This document shows positions 1 to 11,360 of a DNA stretch of 64,000 bases, piece after piece. Under the pieces are notes generated by a model. It worked only from the letters and a program-made list of their open reading frames with translations. It was not told where the DNA came from and searched no databases. The stretch is from NCBI GenBank assembly GCA_003971905.1, contig RSEE01000038.1, forward strand, positions 124,001-188,000. Direction: 5' to 3'. The stretch comes from Moniliella sp. 'wahieum' (Eukaryota; Basidiomycota; Moniliellomycetes; Moniliellales; Moniliellaceae). A program made the translations under genes and the position numbers. Positions within the stretch are counted from its first letter, which is position 1, and each line of letters starts with the position of its first letter.

Positions 1-1528
1 ATCAGATGAAGCAGGTCCATGTTCTGTACCAGGGATGTAGGAGAAGGGGGGAAGGTTGTGCTCCTTCAGCAGCTGCGGGAGCCGATTTTTCCGAGGGATC
101 GGCACGCATCGACGCCCCAGAGAGTTCAGGTGGCAAGTCCATGTGGGACGCCTGGGACGGATATACGACTTCGGGCGTGGCAATACGACTTCCCTCGAAG
201 GAGTGCGAGCAGGCGTAGAGGTAGCGGTAGAGTTATCGCCACCACGTTTGCGCCTCTCCCTTTCCTTTTCTCGCTTCATTTCCTGCCGGGCATGGCGAGC
301 GGCACCCTCACGGAGGCAGTCAGGAATGACTCCTGCTCTTTCCTCTCCCTTGAGGCGGACGGGGAACGCCGCATACGCCGTTCCTCTGGCGTACTCGCCC
401 TTGATTCGCGGTTGAGAATGCCCCGGCGAGAATGGGAATGGGGCTGGGAACTCGTTGCAGGGGTCGCCCGCGGCCACGACCCCGATCAGGCTCGTCCTCA
501 TCTGCCCTGAGGGCAGCTAACTGCAAGTCCCGCGCACGGATTTCCGCGGGGATGTTGGCTAGTTCGCTCTCGGGCGGGGGCGCAAACCGTGGGCGTGTAG
601 GGTCCCGATTGAGACGCTCAGCATGGGACCCACGAGTGTGCTGGCCCTCTTTGGTTTGATCTACAGAGGAGCCATGGTGGGAGATGATGCGCGCAGAAAG
701 CCATCGTTCTCCGGGATCACATGACTGTCCAGTTTGACAGCCGGTTGTTCAACGCGTTTGACCATCTGTCGTGAGAGCAGGTTTGCGGCCCCACTTTTTT
801 TGGTTGCCGGCGGAGGACGCGGGGTGTTTACCGTCAGGTGGGCCGCTGTGCCACTTGATTCTGGGACGGAGAATGCGGATAGCCGTCTGGTCTGAAGGAG
901 AAGGGTGCGTCTCGTTACCCAGGTGCGGAAGGGCTGGAAGAACTCTTTCTAAGTATGTCGCCCGGCGCAGGATGTGATGAGTCGAGATTAGACGATGACT
1001 GGTCACTGGGTTCATGCTCGTTTTCGCCCTTGCGTGCTGGGTTGGCGCGATTGTGATGCTTGTGCCGCCGAGGAAGCGCTGGACTCGAGCTACCTGAGCC
1101 TGCTGCTGCTTGTACACCTCGCTGGATGCGGCGAGCGCGACGGCGAATCTTGGGGTCGTGGCGTACAAGGTGCTCAAAACGCTTGCGGAAAAAATAGCGG
1201 CGGACAAAGATCATGATACAGCCTACAGTGGAGATGTTACCACACCACATGAGAACATAAAGAATGCTCTGCTGGAAGCCACTAGCCTGGGACACGTTGA
1301 TGGTGGTCAGGCCGGTCACTGTCATGGCCGATACGCATTGGAAGAGGCAGTCGATGTAGGGAATGAAGACCTGGCCGTTGGCAGCATAGAAATGCCGCTG
1401 GCGACGAGGGGCGCAAAGACAACACAATTACGTGGATGCGAAAGAAATTCAGATAGCGAATAGCGCCGTACAGCATGCGCAGCTTCAAACGACGCAACAA
1501 GCTGAGGCGGTGCTGGGTTGTCCGTCAT
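1..1528 (-). CDS. TRK1: TRK-type high-affinity potassium transporter, N-terminal part (cut by window edge)
   Basis: Plasma-membrane K+ uptake protein of the fungal Trk/HKT family. Reading leftwards from an ATG at 1526-1528, the start (RRLKLRMLYGAIRYLNFFRI) is the conserved N-terminal helix. It is followed by IPYIDCLFQC and the first P-loop SAMTVTGLTTIN, then a helix with WCGNISTVGCIMIFVRR. From about 1200 down to the edge comes the long hydrophilic loop typical of fungal Trk proteins, rich in Ser, Pro, Arg and His. The remaining P-loops lie outside the window. The reading frame changes at least twice between 1528 and 1385; at about 1390 one T added to a TTT run on the coding strand restores the family sequence FYAANGQ. 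Further frame changes occur in the loop. Family assignment is firm; the exact start is inferred. Confidence 0.88.
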
Positions 1529-2330
1529 GGTCGGGGGCTAGGGGGGCTCGTCCTCGGTCTTGTGCTGGTATTCGGGCGGCTCGGGGGGAGAGCCGGGGAG
1601 GCGGCAGGCCCGCCATCAAGAAAGGGAGGGGAGACATGAGCCTGGGGGGGCAGAAGCGGCGGGGGGGGGGGGGGGATGAGGGCGGGGCGCTGCGCTGCGA
1701 GGGCTCGGCTGGGCGTGGATGGGCACTGGGGAGCAGAGTCGCTAGTCACTGCACGCCCATCGTGGGCGCGGCGCAGACGGAGGGGAGGAGTGGAGGGAGG
1801 TGGAGTGGCGGTTCGTGACGGGTGACAGTGACACGAAGAGCGACGGCAGCAGCTGCGTTGCTCACTAGCTATCACTACTCGTTTTGATTGCTAATTCAAC
1901 ATTGCAGTGCGAGTGGCTCGCTGCCATGCCGGGGTGCGCCGGCGCCTCCAGCTCCATGGCGCTCGGCAAGGCTGAGCGCCTGAGCGCTGATCCTCTGAGA
2001 TCTGGGCATGCGCTGAGTACTGCGTGACCGCCACCGCGTCACGTGTCAGGAACTATGGCATCGTGCATCGGCATCGCCCCGATCAGCGGTGACATTGACA
2101 TGTGACGCGTGACACAGGTGATGCACGGGGCAGCTGTGGGCAGGATGCGCCCGCTGAGCTGGGCTGAGGCACTGGGGCACTGGGGCTGAAAACGCCCGAA
2201 CAGCCGAGCGCGAAAGCGGCGTGCGTCCTCCGATTCGATTTGCCCCAGCAGTGCTGCACTGCATGCATCCGCTTACCTAACCCAGCGCTCAGCCTCAGCA
2301 ACCCATTTCAACGCGATTGCTTCATCGTGT

Positions 2331-2412
2331 GGGTCACATGGTCACATGCACATGTCACGTGTCACTGCGGGTCACTAGTCACTTGGTCACTCTGACCTGA
2401 CCCAGTCACCTG
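2331..2412. repeat. GTCAC-word cluster
   Basis: The pentamer GTCAC or its complement recurs about ten times in 80 bases, linked by short self-complementary words (ACATGT, ACTAGT, CACGTG). It is one of the intergenic palindrome clusters of this window, here with irregular rather than strict 7-bp spacing. Confidence 0.6.
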
Positions 2413-3664
2413 TTGCGCCGCGACCACCTACCGCAATGACTTGACCCCTGTACTGACTGAACGAACTAGGGAGCTGATCGATCACGAGCACGGAGGGTGA
2501 ACGAACCGCCTGTTAGGGCTTGAGCGATTATCGATTACCTCGGGCGCTCCATCCCGGACGCCATATGCTCAACGAGCTGTGACTGTTGTGAGTGGAGGAG
2601 AGTAAGAGAGGCCGAGACGGGGTGGGAGGAAAAATGCTATAATAGACGTACGGACTATACCGACCGATGGAACCGGAGCACTCGGAAGATCAGGAATGGA
2701 TGTGTTGAACCACATTTTGCTTTGGTCTTGGCGACGCTCGGATTGGCAGCTTCAAGAGCCACCCCTCTCACCAACAAAATCTGCAGTTTGACGATGAGAG
2801 GATGAAACAAACGCTATATACCCCACCCACCCCCCCACCCATCACAGCATACCATTCTCGGACTTCTTTGAATGATAGTACGGGACAGCCAAACAGTGAA
2901 ATACGATACAATTGCCAAGATACTTGATGAGGATTTGGAATGTAGATTGCTGGTAAAAGCATCAAGAGAGAGAGCGGGTAGTACTCTAGACGTGGAGAAG
3001 TGAGATCATTTCGAGGACGGACGAGGCCAATGAGGCATATATTCACGGCGGTTAATGTTTTGGTCTTCCACAGCATATGGGAAATCCGTACCCTTCATTC
3101 TCTCTGGGTCCCCCTCCCTCCTTGAGCACAGCATAGCCTGTAGCATGAAAACACACATCTCGCCAATCCCATTTCCTTCCACGATAGCCCCCACCTTTTC
3201 TTTGTTGGAAAGAGCTTCTCATGATAGAGAGGGGACTGTGCATGTCGACATTACGCATTTTTCATCCAAGTACCGACCAACAACCATGAATACGTGAGGA
3301 CATGAGGCGTGAAAACTGCCAAGGTGTCAACTGTGTAGTGATCAGAGACATCAAGCTGTGGGCGGTGACGCGCCGACGCACCTTTTGAGCTTGAAGCTTG
3401 ACATTGGCCTGACCTGCTAGTGACAGGTGTAACACCTTGACATGTGACATGCGGCGTCCGACCGGCGGCACAGCGGCAGTGTTTCCCGCTTTGACAGATA
3501 CTTTGCCCCGCCAAGTGGCGCAGTGCCAGGCCTACCGCCGCGCCACATACACGCCCTCGTGCTAGCCAATTTGTGTGCACTCACGTACTGTGCCCCTGTG
3601 CTCTGTGGCCACCGCTGTTGGCCACAGCCCCATATGCGCGAGCGAGCATAGTGCGTATTTGGTC

Positions 3665-3670
3665 TATAAA
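3665..3670 (+). promoter_or_regulatory. TATA box of alpha-tubulin
   Basis: TATAAA lies 120 bases upstream of the alpha-tubulin ATG and is followed by a pyrimidine-rich leader (about 3700-3785), a common arrangement for strongly expressed fungal genes. Function is inferred from position. Confidence 0.5.
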
Positions 3671-3789
3671 GCCGAATCGGGAACCACGCCTGACTTCCTC
3701 CATCTTTACAGCTTCTTTCTTTCCCACCACCTCACAGACCCCATCCACTTTTATACCGGACGACCACTTCACTCTTCAGTTGACCCACC

Positions 3790-5130
3790 ATGCGCGAAGT
3801 CCTCTCTCTCCATGTCGGCCAAGCTGGCATCCAGATTGGCAATGCCTGTTGGGAGCTTTATCTCCAGGAACATGGCCTTTCTCCGGATGGGCACCTTCTC
3901 GAGGGCTCCACGTCTTCCAACCACGATGGATTCAGCACCTTCTTTCCGAGACCGGGTCAGGCAAATATGTGCCCCGCTCGATCTACGTTGATCTCGAGCC
4001 GAATGTGGTGGACGAGGTCCGCACCGGCACGTACCGCTCCCTTTTCCACCCCGAGACTCTTGTCACAGGGAAAGAGGATGCAGCCAACAACTATGCCCGT
4101 GGCCACTACACGGTGGGAAAAGAAAGATTGACGACACACTAGAGCGTGTTCGCAAGCTAGCTGATGCCGCAGGAGGCCTGCAAGGGTTCTTTGTGTTCCA
4201 CTCCTTTGGCGGCGGCACAGGTTCAGGATTTGGATCGCTCTTGCTCGAGCATCTGGCGCATGATTATGGCAAAAGGCCAAGCTCGAGTTTTCAGTCTACC
4301 CAGCGCCGATGATGTCTTCATCGGTTTGGAGCCGTACAATTCGGTCCTCACCACCCACACAACGCTGGAAAACTCAGACTGCTCCTTCATGGTGGACAAC
4401 GAAGCACTGTACGACATCTGCAAGTCCAAACTAGGGATTACGTCGCCTTCGTACTCCAATCTGAACCGCTTGATCGCTCAGGTTGTCTCTGTCACCGCCT
4501 CGCTCCGCTTTGAGGGCTCTTTGAATGTGGATCTCACCGAATTTCAGACCAACCTCGTGCCCTTCCCGCGCATCCATTTCCCACTTGCCGCTCTCCTCTC
4601 ACCCATCATCTCGGCCGACAAAGTGTCGCATGAGCAGAACAGTGTTGCAGAGATGACGTCTTCCGCATTCGAGCGCGGTAACCAGATGGTCAAGTGTGAT
4701 CCACGCGAGGGCAAGTTTATGGCTTCCTGCCTTTTGTACCGGGGCGATGTAGTGCCAAAGGATGTCAACACGGCCACTGCCGCGATCAAGACCAAGCGCA
4801 CCATCCAGTTCGTCGACTGGTGCCCGACTGGTTCAAGGTCGGCATTTGCAATCAAGCGCCGGCACAGGTGCCGGGGGACCTGGCTCACCTCAGTCGCTCG
4901 CTCTGTATGTTGTCCAACACGACTGCGATCGCATCGGCTTGGACGCGCCTTGACCGCAAGTTCGACTTACTGTATTCGAAGCGGCTTTTGTGCACTGGTA
5001 CGTCGGGGAGGGGATGGAGGAAGGCGAGTTCTCCGAGGCCCGCGAGGACTTGGCTGCCCTCGAGAAGGATTACGAGGAGGTTGCTGCCGATACGGAGGTG
5101 CAGGAAGACGAGCTGGAGGAGGAATATTGA
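3790..5130 (+). CDS. TUB1: Alpha-tubulin (intronless, with six apparent one-base deletions)
   Basis: Alpha subunit of the tubulin heterodimer that builds microtubules. It starts [20 protein letters not shown]. The GTP-binding signature [10 protein letters not shown] is at about 4209-4238 and the catalytic-loop region ([13 protein letters not shown]) at about 4549-4587. It ends with an acidic tail ...ELEEEY, whose C-terminal Tyr is the substrate of tubulin detyrosination in organisms that have it. No intron is seen. The frame moves by -1 six times, near 3944, 4122, 4272, 4325, 4831 and 4983; each move is repaired by adding one base, in several cases at a T, A or G run. Adding six bases to 1341 gives 449 codons including stop, the usual family length, and the stop then falls in frame. 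A real pseudogene is therefore unlikely. Confidence 0.95.
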
Positions 5131-6775
5131 AAGCATGGCTGGCTAGTTGGAAGTGCCTGTGGGCACCTTTTGAGTATTGTACCAGTTCTTCGTTCTTTCT
5201 CCTTTTACCTTTTTTTCTTTGACGATCTCGAGGGTGGTAGTAGTGTTTCGTTTCGCATGTCTTCTTACATCCATTTTATCGTTGCACGAGAAGGATGAAC
5301 TTGTGGGACGGCATGCTACCTCCCTTATAACGTTTTCCCACATTTACGCCCCTGTGTAAGACGAATCCAGAGCGACTGCTGTGGCGGGCTATCTAGATAG
5401 GCGCCGTGGAGTGTGCGATTCAGTGGGAGCTAATAACTGAATGATTAAACGCGGAAGGATGAATAATTGTGGGCGATTATGATGGACTTATGTTGGTCTC
5501 TGCAATACACACATTTTATGCGAAGCTTGAAGCATGACATGTATGATGCACGACAGAGAGTGCAGGAGCCTATGTAGTTCTCGCGCTACTGGTGCAAAAC
5601 ACCTGTATGCGGTTGCACCAGGCTGCAGTCCCGACCGGAGTGTGGCGGTGAAAACCGATGAGAATAAGAAAAGAAAGAGAGGAACCCGGCGGCCTATAAT
5701 AGTAGGGCGAGGACTCTGCGGTGGAACAGGGTGGCGCCCAGGGTGGCCACATGACTCCGCCCGACTCCTCCCGACTCCGCCCGCACAGAACAGGGAAGCT
5801 GTAGATTGACACGTTGGGGCTGGGAGGCAGGCACAGCAAGGACAACGCACATCGCCCGTGCCGGTTAAACGTCGGTTAGGCTTCCACTGTCGATAATCTC
5901 GATGATCGATTATCGATTATCGATTATCGCTTCGCTTATCGATGATCAATTTAATATCAAGTCAGGGTCCACACTGTGCTGGCGCCATGGCGCCCGACAG
6001 AGAAAGCCGGCGCGAGCACCTGACGTGGGACCTGCAGGGTGCGGACTTGTGCCTGCAGATGTGCCAGGGTGCACCGTGCGCGACGCTTGGGCCGCAGCGT
6101 GGGCCCAGTGTGCATGCTGGCCAGGCGGGGTAGCCGGCAGCAGCCAGCCAGTGTGTGACAGGTGAAGTGGTGGCGCGTGACATGCATGACAGCGGTGGGA
6201 AGCAAAGCATCCCACAGGCGGGAGGGCGCGGGCGGCGCGGGGTCTGCGGGGAGGCGCAGGGGGCGCTCTGCACTCGTCTAATCTCCCGCTAGTCTGGGGA
6301 ACACAGTGGTGCGGTGGGGGGACTACGGCGCAGGGGCGAGACCACCGACAGCGTTAGGCTGCCCTTGGGCCGGGTAGGCCGACAGGCGCCGCATGTCGCT
6401 GGCCGATAGCCCGTTGCGGCTATATACGCACACCCCCCTCTCCTGTCCTCGAGTCGCCCAACGCCCCCCAGCACAGTACCTGCGCCCCCCTGCCCCCACC
6501 CCATCGCGTTGCCGCTGCGGAGTTTGCGTAACACTATCCCCATGCCTGCCCCCATGGCTGTCGCGCCATCCGCCCGCCTACGCTGCACCCATGTGGGGGC
6601 TACATGGGCCGGTGCGGGCATGTGGGCTGGCAGACCCTCCCCATCCAGCATCCGCTGCCGGCCGAGCAACCAAACGGGAGTGCGCGTTGAGGCCGCCACT
6701 CTTTTAACTCCCCCACACCGCCTCTTCCCTGCGCGACCGCCACCTTCCTCCCTCTCTCTCACCCCTTCCCTCGCC
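5131..6775. other. Intergenic region between alpha-tubulin and amino-acid permease
   Basis: No gene is supported. The first 250 bases are a T/C-rich tubulin 3' UTR. An ATCGAT heptad array lies at 5899-5929. The last 600 bases form the permease promoter, GC-rich and then CT-rich up to the ATG. Confidence 0.7.
5899..5929. repeat. ATCGAT heptad array
   Basis: The self-complementary hexamer ATCGAT occurs at 5905, 5912 and 5919, exactly 7 bases apart with T as linker. It is flanked by related GATGATC words at 5901 and 5941. It belongs to the palindromic heptad family described in the findings. Confidence 0.85.
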
Positions 6776-9050
6776 ATGGCACATCTGCTACGCAGCTTTG
6801 TCGATGGCTTCAAGCCTATGGAGACTTCCAGCAGCCAGCCTGGAGCAATGTTGACCACGAGATCTCCCCGAGGAGCGACGTCGAGAAGACGTCGGTGCAC
6901 AAGTACGAACTCGAGGGGAAGCTGGCCAAGCCTACGACTTTCCCAGCTCGGGCGACCCAGAGCATAGCGGCGACGCGCCGCATCTGCAACGCCACCTCAA
7001 CCAGCGCCACATGCAGATGATTGCCTTTGGTGGAAGGTCAGTTCGCCCCCCCCCCCCCCTTCCCTCCTGTTTTTGATGAGCGTGCAGCTGACCCTTTCGA
7101 CACTTGCATTGGCACAGCATCGGCACAGGCCTGTTTATTGGCTCGGGCGGATATACCAGACGGGTGGGCCCGGGTTCTTGATGCTTGACTACCTTCTGAT
7201 TGCGAGTATGCTTCTCTGTGTCGTGCTCGATTTGGAAAATGGGAACTCTTTTCCCCATCTCGGGCTCCTTCGCTGCCTACTCGACCCGCTTCGTTCGCCT
7301 GCATGGGGATTCGCGATGGGGTGGAACTATTGGATGCAGTGGTTTTATTGTCCTCCCACTTGAACTCACCGCCGCCTCGATCGTCATCCGCTTTGGGATC
7401 CAAAGGACACATTAGCCCAGGCGTGTGGCTCGTCATCTTTATTGTGATCATCGCTTCATCAACTTTTTTGGTGTGCGTGGCTACGGGGAGTTTGAGAGCT
7501 TTGCTTCCATCATCAAAATCATGTACGTCTCCTTTTGTCCTCTCGTCAACCTTTCTCCTCCTTGTGCAAATGTGTACTGTCGTAATAAACTGACTTTCGT
7601 TTTTTTCTTTCTTTCTCAGCACCGTTCTCGGCTTCATCAGTATGGCTTCCCCTCGTTGCGTTAACACGTTTATTGCGGGACACTATAACCTAACATTTTT
7701 TTAGTTTGCGGCAGTGTCATTTCGGCTGGTGGTGCTCCCTCTCACCAGAACATTGGCAATAAATACTGGAACCCTCCTTCGGATGCGTTCAAGAACGGCT
7801 TCCGCGGCTTCTGCTCTGTATTTACATCGGCTGCCTTTGCCTTTGCCGGTATGTATGCACATGCTCATTGATGTCAAGAAACGCGAGAGAGAAAATAACA
7901 GTAACGGCTCACAGGTACTGAGCTGATCGGTCTCGCTGCCGCCGAATCGCACAACCCTCGCAAGGATATGCCCAAGGCAGCGAAGCAAGTCTTTTTCCGT
8001 ATTATGCTTTTTTATGTCGTTTCGCTTCTGGTCATCACTCTCATTGTCAATCCCGATGACCCGCGGCTGACAGGCACTTCCTCGTATGATGCGCGCGCCA
8101 GCCTTTCGTCATTGCCATTCAAATTGGTAAAATCCACGCTTTGCCGTCCATTTTCAATGCAGTGATTCTCATCTCGGTTCTGTCCGTGGGCAACTCAGCC
8201 GTGTACGGTGCCTCACGGACACTCACTGCCCTGGCGCAGATGGGCCAGGCTCCATCTCTGTTCAAGTACATCGATCGCAAGGGCCGCCTTTGCCGGCAGT
8301 GATCCTCAGTTGGCCATGGGCTTCCTCTCTTTCCTCATTTACTCCTCGTCCGAGTCAGACGTGTTCAACTGGCTACGGCACTCAGTGGGGCTGTCAACAA
8401 TCTTTTCTTGTACGTTCGAACCTCTGTGCGACAAGTAGGCCTGAGCCCAGCTAACTCTCCCAACTCCTCTCTCTCTGCCATTGTCGAAGGGGCTCTGTCA
8501 CCTTCTGTCACTTCCGCTTCCGCCAAGCCTGGTCCTATCACGGACATACACTTGAGGAGATTCCGTGGAAGGCTCCCACAGGCATGATTGGCTCGATTTG
8601 GGGCACTTCGTTCTGTTTGCTGGTGGTACGTCACTTTCACCTCGCAGAACAGTCTCGTCAGTACATGCACTCACCCCACGTATCGTTTGCACACAGGTAC
8701 TCTTTGAGATCATATTGGTTCTTGGCCGATCCATTCATCAGACAATGCTACTGCCTCGGGCCGCGCCGTCACTTTCTTCCAGGACTGCCTGGCCATCCCC
8801 GTTGTCGGTCTCTTCTTCTTCGTTGGCCTTGGACTGGAACAGTGTCTTCTGTACACGCTGGAATGTGACGTGCGTGGGACCGCCGGTATGGGCATGGCCA
8901 ACCAAGGTCTGGCCGACAACAAGTTCCGTCGGATTGAAGACATTGACATTGTCACCGGCCGACGCCTGGTGCCTCTCGATTCTCCGGCAAGAACGCGAGG
9001 AGGCACGCCAACAGCCGTTGATGAAACGGATTTGGAGTTTCTTCTTCTAA
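6776..9050 (+). CDS. Amino-acid permease (AAT/YAT family), six introns
   Basis: Plasma-membrane H+/amino-acid symporter of the fungal amino-acid permease family (GAP1/CAN1/LYP1 type), about 12 membrane segments. The first helix carries the family motif [10 protein letters not shown]. Then follow [28 protein letters not shown](I)GLAAAES with [29 protein letters not shown] and a C-terminal SWPxxSS region; it ends KRIWSFFF. Introns read from frame and splice sites: 7037-7117, 7523-7619, 7640-7704, 7849-7914, 8410-8489 and 8626-8696, with CTAAC-like branch points. Several frame breaks lie inside exons, for example a missing G after 8489 that restores WGSVTF. The start is the ATG after a CT-rich leader. 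Substrate cannot be told from sequence; a basic or general amino-acid permease is plausible. Confidence 0.88.
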
Positions 9051-9486
9051 CCCTCCTCTCAGATCTACGAGGAGCGTGCCCTTCTTGGAGGCAGGCCTTG
9101 TCCCTCCATTTTTTATGTTGATTATGCACAGTGGTATAAACAAGCCCATTTTGTGTGAATTCATCCCCTCTCTTGATCTCACACTTTCCTGCTCGTCCCC
9201 CTTGGAGATTCCAGGGGCCGGGTAAAGGAGGTGCAGGCGATCGGAACCCTGGGCTGGAAGTCCCTCGAAATTCTTGTGACGGCAAGTATTCCCGCTTTGG
9301 CAAGATACTCCTACGCTAGGGACCTGATGCGAATCCTTCATTTTCCCCACGCCCCTCCCGTCTATAGTTAAGCAGCTAGCAACTTGTATAGACTGACCCC
9401 AGGCCAGAGGCACCACGTCGATGCCCACAGACAATTGGCATGGTCAATATGGTCAATATGCGTAGTCAAAACATAGATTTGGTGTT
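9051..9486. other. Convergent 3' intergenic region
   Basis: Lies between the stop of the permease (+) and the stop of the next gene (-). Nothing beyond probable 3' UTRs is seen; open frames here are short and without family resemblance. Confidence 0.6.
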
Positions 9487-10595
9487 CTACTCGAGCTTGG
9501 GGAGCTTGGCCTGCTTGCGCTGCTTCAGCAGCGCCTTGCGTTGCTCCTCGCGGGCCATCAAAAGCGACTCGCCGGGGAGCGCACCACCCAATTGTGCCAA
9601 AAGGCGTCGCGCACCCTAGCTTCGCGCCGGTCCACGAGGGAAGAGAGGGTACGCGACTTGCCCACCTTGGGTCGCTGGTCGGGGGGGTGACAGAGTCACG
9701 GAAGTGGGCACGTTGGAGGTATGTCTGACATCCTTGTCCAGCGCATCGGCGGGCGCAGCGCCTTGCAAAATGGCCCCCATCACTTCTTGGCTCACCTCGT
9801 CGTTGCTCCCACGCCTGGCCCCGATCCGCCTTGTGAACACGGTCCGTCCGACGTTGCTCCAGGCGCATCAGTTGGCCCGACTGTGAACTTGGGCGGGCCA
9901 TGGCCTGCACGTAGGCTGGAGCAGCGGGGTTGCGAGTCGAAGTAACGACAGCGCCCTTGAAGTCCACACCTCCACTGGGGGTCTGGACAGCCAGAGCGTC
10001 CATGATCCGCCGCTCCAGGTCGGCCTGTAGCGCCACCTGGTGCTTCTCGTCGGCCGAAGTGAACTCCTGACCCTGAACCGCGTCGGAAGAGTCGACGACG
10101 TGAGCAGGAAGCTTGGTGGGGTGGAAGTTGGCCGTCATGTGGTGTAGAGCTCAATGGCCTTTTGACGGCGCGGTGCGGTGGTAGGTGTGCAGCGTGTGGC
10201 TCTGTGCGGATACGTTTGCGATTGATGGCCAGGAGACGAGCCCTCCTCTGCCGTCCGCTCGCCAGCGACTTGCACCTCGGCCGGGCTGCCCCTGCCTCCT
10301 GGGCCGCCACAGCCGCCCCTTTATGCAGCTGCGGTAGCCGTGGTGGCGTACGCAGCGTGTTCGGAGCTTGGCTTGGCTCCTGGGCCAAGTTCTGCGCAGG
10401 GGATGCGGCAGTGGCCTCGGCCGCCTGCGCTGCGTTCGCCGCAGCCTCAGGAGCGGCCTGCGCGGCAGCCTCCCGGGCGGCCTCCTTGCCCACCTCAGTG
10501 GGGGACTGGTTCCAGGCGGCCGCAGACGATGAGAAGGCTCTTGGCGCGCCGACGCGCACTGCGAAGGAGCGCAGGCTCGACAATGCTAGCGACAT
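9487..10595 (-). CDS. Unidentified nuclear-encoded protein, probably mitochondrial
   Basis: I do not recognise the family. The N-terminus from the ATG at 10593-10595 (MSLALSSLRSFAVRVGAPRA then FSSSAAA) is a textbook mitochondrial presequence: Ser/Arg/Ala-rich, without acids. An Ala/Glu/Gln-rich linker follows (about residues 30-70). A basic region then leads into TANFHPTKLPAHVVDSSDAV, DLERRIMDALAVQTPSGGVD and VTSTRNPAAPAYVQAMARP. The C-terminus is highly basic (MAREEQRKALLKQRKQAKLP then KLE), as in many mitochondrial ribosomal proteins. At least three frame changes are needed. A mitoribosomal subunit is a guess from the targeting peptide and basic tail only. Confidence 0.6.
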
Positions 10596-11360
10596 AGCCG
10601 AGGAGTTCGCGGTACTGGTAGCTCTGATCAGCCCGGCAATGTCGGATTCTGGGCAGGAGGGGCGGCAAGAAGAACACCTGGCGGAATGAAGGTGGCACCG
10701 GATGGATGGCGGAATACACGTATGAAACAATGAAACATCCGGCGCAGTCGGATGTGGTGCGCATGGCACTGATTTATTTGCGTGCGCCGGCCCCCCACGC
10801 CATTGGACGGTTTTATGAGGAACTGGGGGGGAGGCTCACACTGCTCTCGTATGCGGCTACCAATCTCCTCCATGCGACGAACAGGATACATCATCTCTTG
10901 CTCTGTGTGCCAACTTACTGCTTTCCCGAAGGAGGTGGTATCGGGGCCGGGGGAGGCATGAGAGACCTTTTCGGCCCAGCTGGATGGAGGTTTTCATTGC
11001 TTTTTTGTCTTCCCCCATGCAGTACTTTTCTTTTGGCATCACCCAATCCAAACATTTCGGGCCAATTGTTGGGGATTGGTACTGTCTCGGTTGTTGAACT
11101 TCCACAACCCTTCTTATACGAGGAGAACGAGTATGGATGATCGCTTTCCTACACCGGAACTGTCAAAGCTGTGGTGATCGGAATGCCCACGCATTTTGTT
11201 CTCCATACGCCTTCGATAGCGGTCTTTCTCTGTTTGATAAGACGGGTCCAGAGGAAAATCAATCAAACAAATCATGCACATGGCCTCTTGCAGTTACTGA
11301 GGATATGTTGCTCCCGGGGGTGTATCAGAGAGCCTCATAAATTCGTTGAGAGAGAGAGGT
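10596..11360. other. Intergenic region upstream of the mitochondrial-type gene
   Basis: About 760 bases, A/T-rich patches, no supported gene. It serves as promoter of the minus-strand gene ending at 10595. Confidence 0.5.

Larger units (their letters stand above)
1529..3789. other. Intergenic region between TRK and alpha-tubulin
   Basis: About 2.3 kb with no convincing gene; the longer open frames have no domain and biased composition. It shares the divergent promoters of TRK (left) and alpha-tubulin (right). Visible structure is a run of 15 G at 1661-1675, a cluster of GTCAC/GTGAC words at 2331-2412 and a CT-rich stretch just before the tubulin start. Confidence 0.7.

Noticed and set aside
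1525..1875. Minus-strand 116-codon frame upstream of TRK, Pro/Ser-rich
   Set aside because: Low-complexity reading of a G-rich stretch; no initiation context, domain or homology-like pattern.
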